Below are positions 22,186 to 22,887 of a DNA stretch of 22,887 nucleotides, piece after piece; the first letter of the stretch is position 1, and each line of letters starts with the position of its first letter. The stretch spans positions 1 to 22,887 of IMG/VR virus record IMGVR_UViG_3300021142_000190, one strand, 5' to 3'. The notes beneath the pieces are model-generated. The model saw nothing but the letters and a program-made list of their open reading frames with translations. It was not told the origin of the DNA and ran no database searches. Origin of the DNA: a virus. A program made the position numbers and the translations under genes.

Positions 22186-22887
22186 TTAAAAAGTTCCGCC
22201 AGCTAATCCGCCGACAACACCAGACCCAATTGATACGACCCCTGTTGCTGAAATCAGCATCGAGTCTGTTGCACTACTATTTGTTACAAAATGAATTGCG
22301 TTTGCTGTTGCTGTACCTATTGCCAAGTCTGCTGTCTGTGAGTACAAATAGACGTAACCAGCCCCACCCAAGGACCCTGTTCCTGAGAACGCGGAACTAT
22401 TCATCCCGAAGTCACCATAATAGGCGAGGCTTGTCCCGCTGTTATTACTGACAATAAAGTCAGTCGATGCCGATGCCCCAGTGCTAGTATTCTGTAATAT
22501 TATCTGAGCGTAACTATTTACACTCGTATTAAACGAGGCGAATAGGTTAGTGTCAGAGTATGACATTGTACCAAAGCTATACGCCCCTGAAGTAGCCGCT
22601 GAAGTAATTGCACCCGTGGCGGCGTAGCTTGTTGCTGACGCCACACCTAACACAGGCGTCACTAAGGTTGGGCTTGTACTTAATACTGTATTACCTGTCC
22701 CTGTACTTGTTGTTACCCCAGTGCCCCCATTGGCTACTGCCAATGTGCCTGCCAAAGTTACTGCTCCAGATGTTGCTGTTGCCGGAGTTAATCCTGTAGT
22801 ACCACCACTAAATGTTGTTACACCACTAGCAGACCCATTGATCGTTTGGTTTGGAAACGTACCCGTGATGGTAATGTTTGTTCCCGC
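22186..22887 (-). CDS. tail fibre, partial (5' end beyond the window)
   Basis: Open from the right edge without a stop: 44 codons before the first TTG at 22755 are in frame and fibre-like (AGTNITITGTFPNQTINGS, TTFSGGTTGLTPATATSGAV), so that TTG is not the true start. The 233 visible residues comprise shaft modules similar to those of the two other fibre genes ([31 protein letters not shown]) and a tip region with ILQNTSTGASASTDFIVSNNSGTS, YLYSQTADLAIGTATANAIHFVTN and SMLISATGVVSIGSG, all typical of phage fibre C-termini. It ends 13 bases before the 556-residue fibre gene begins. Confidence 0.85.
   Translation of the reverse strand, partial: AGTNITITGTFPNQTINGSASGVTTFSGGTTGLTPATATSGAVTLAGTLAVANGGTGVTTSTGTGNTVLSTSPTLVTPVLGVASATSYAATGAITSAATSGAYSFGTMSYSDTNLFASFNTSVNSYAQIILQNTSTGASASTDFIVSNNSGTSLAYYGDFGMNSSAFSGTGSLGGAGYVYLYSQTADLAIGTATANAIHFVTNSSATDSMLISATGVVSIGSGVVGGLAGGTF

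Noticed and set aside
22755-22757. TTG as the start of the right-edge fibre gene
   Set aside because: The frame stays open and fibre-like for 44 more codons to the window edge, matching repeats in the neighbouring fibre.

Overview
The window is part of a tailed-phage genome, most likely a podovirus infecting a Gram-negative (proteobacterial) host. The evidence is a P22/SU10-type adaptor and nozzle set, a family A phage DNA polymerase, a lambda R-type endolysin with a nested Rz/Rz1 spanin pair, and a run of ejection-protein-like genes. The DNA is rather AT-rich and tightly packed. No gap between genes reaches 100 bp. I see no integrase, repressor, terminase, portal, capsid or RNA polymerase gene, so the genome continues beyond both ends.

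Layout. Positions 29-2041 (+ strand) hold tRNA-Gly(UCC) and a 3'-5' exonuclease/DNA polymerase. Everything from 2042 to the right end is on the - strand and is best read from right to left. The first block (22887-19232) is a tail-fibre region: a partial fibre, a 556-residue fibre with a glycine-rich tip, a tail-assembly-chaperone-like protein, a fibre with a C1q-like tip, and an XkdW-like small protein. Next (19235-15659) come a small membrane protein, several tiny genes (one apparently broken by a one-base frameshift), two holin candidates, a 2OG-Fe(II) oxygenase coupled to a beta-propeller protein, nested spanins and the endolysin. The last block (15592-2042) is the virion module: a Lys-rich GG-motif protein, a small basic protein, a gp4-like adaptor with an inserted beta domain, an SU10-type adaptor, a fibre-like protein, a gp10-like nozzle, a small unknown, a GNAT-like protein, and four low-complexity proteins that look like the internal (ejection) set, one carrying a lytic transglycosylase domain.

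Working together. The adaptors and nozzle would close the head and form the short tail. The internal proteins would be ejected, with the transglycosylase opening the cell wall. The fibres bind the host. Holin, endolysin and spanins release progeny. Most minus-strand genes are linked by TAATG or ATGA stop/start overlaps, so translation is probably coupled over long stretches.

Best leads for follow-up: a two-block sequence (GGGCGTAT, 10 bases, TTATGTATTAGTAT) present twice with identical spacing upstream of minus-strand genes; a 393-bp in-frame cassette bounded by 19-bp direct repeats in the largest ejection-protein candidate; the oxygenase/propeller pair inside the lysis cassette; the Leu at the Pol I 762-equivalent position; and the frameshifted microgene at 18674-18735. 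All family assignments come from reading the sequence; no database search was run.
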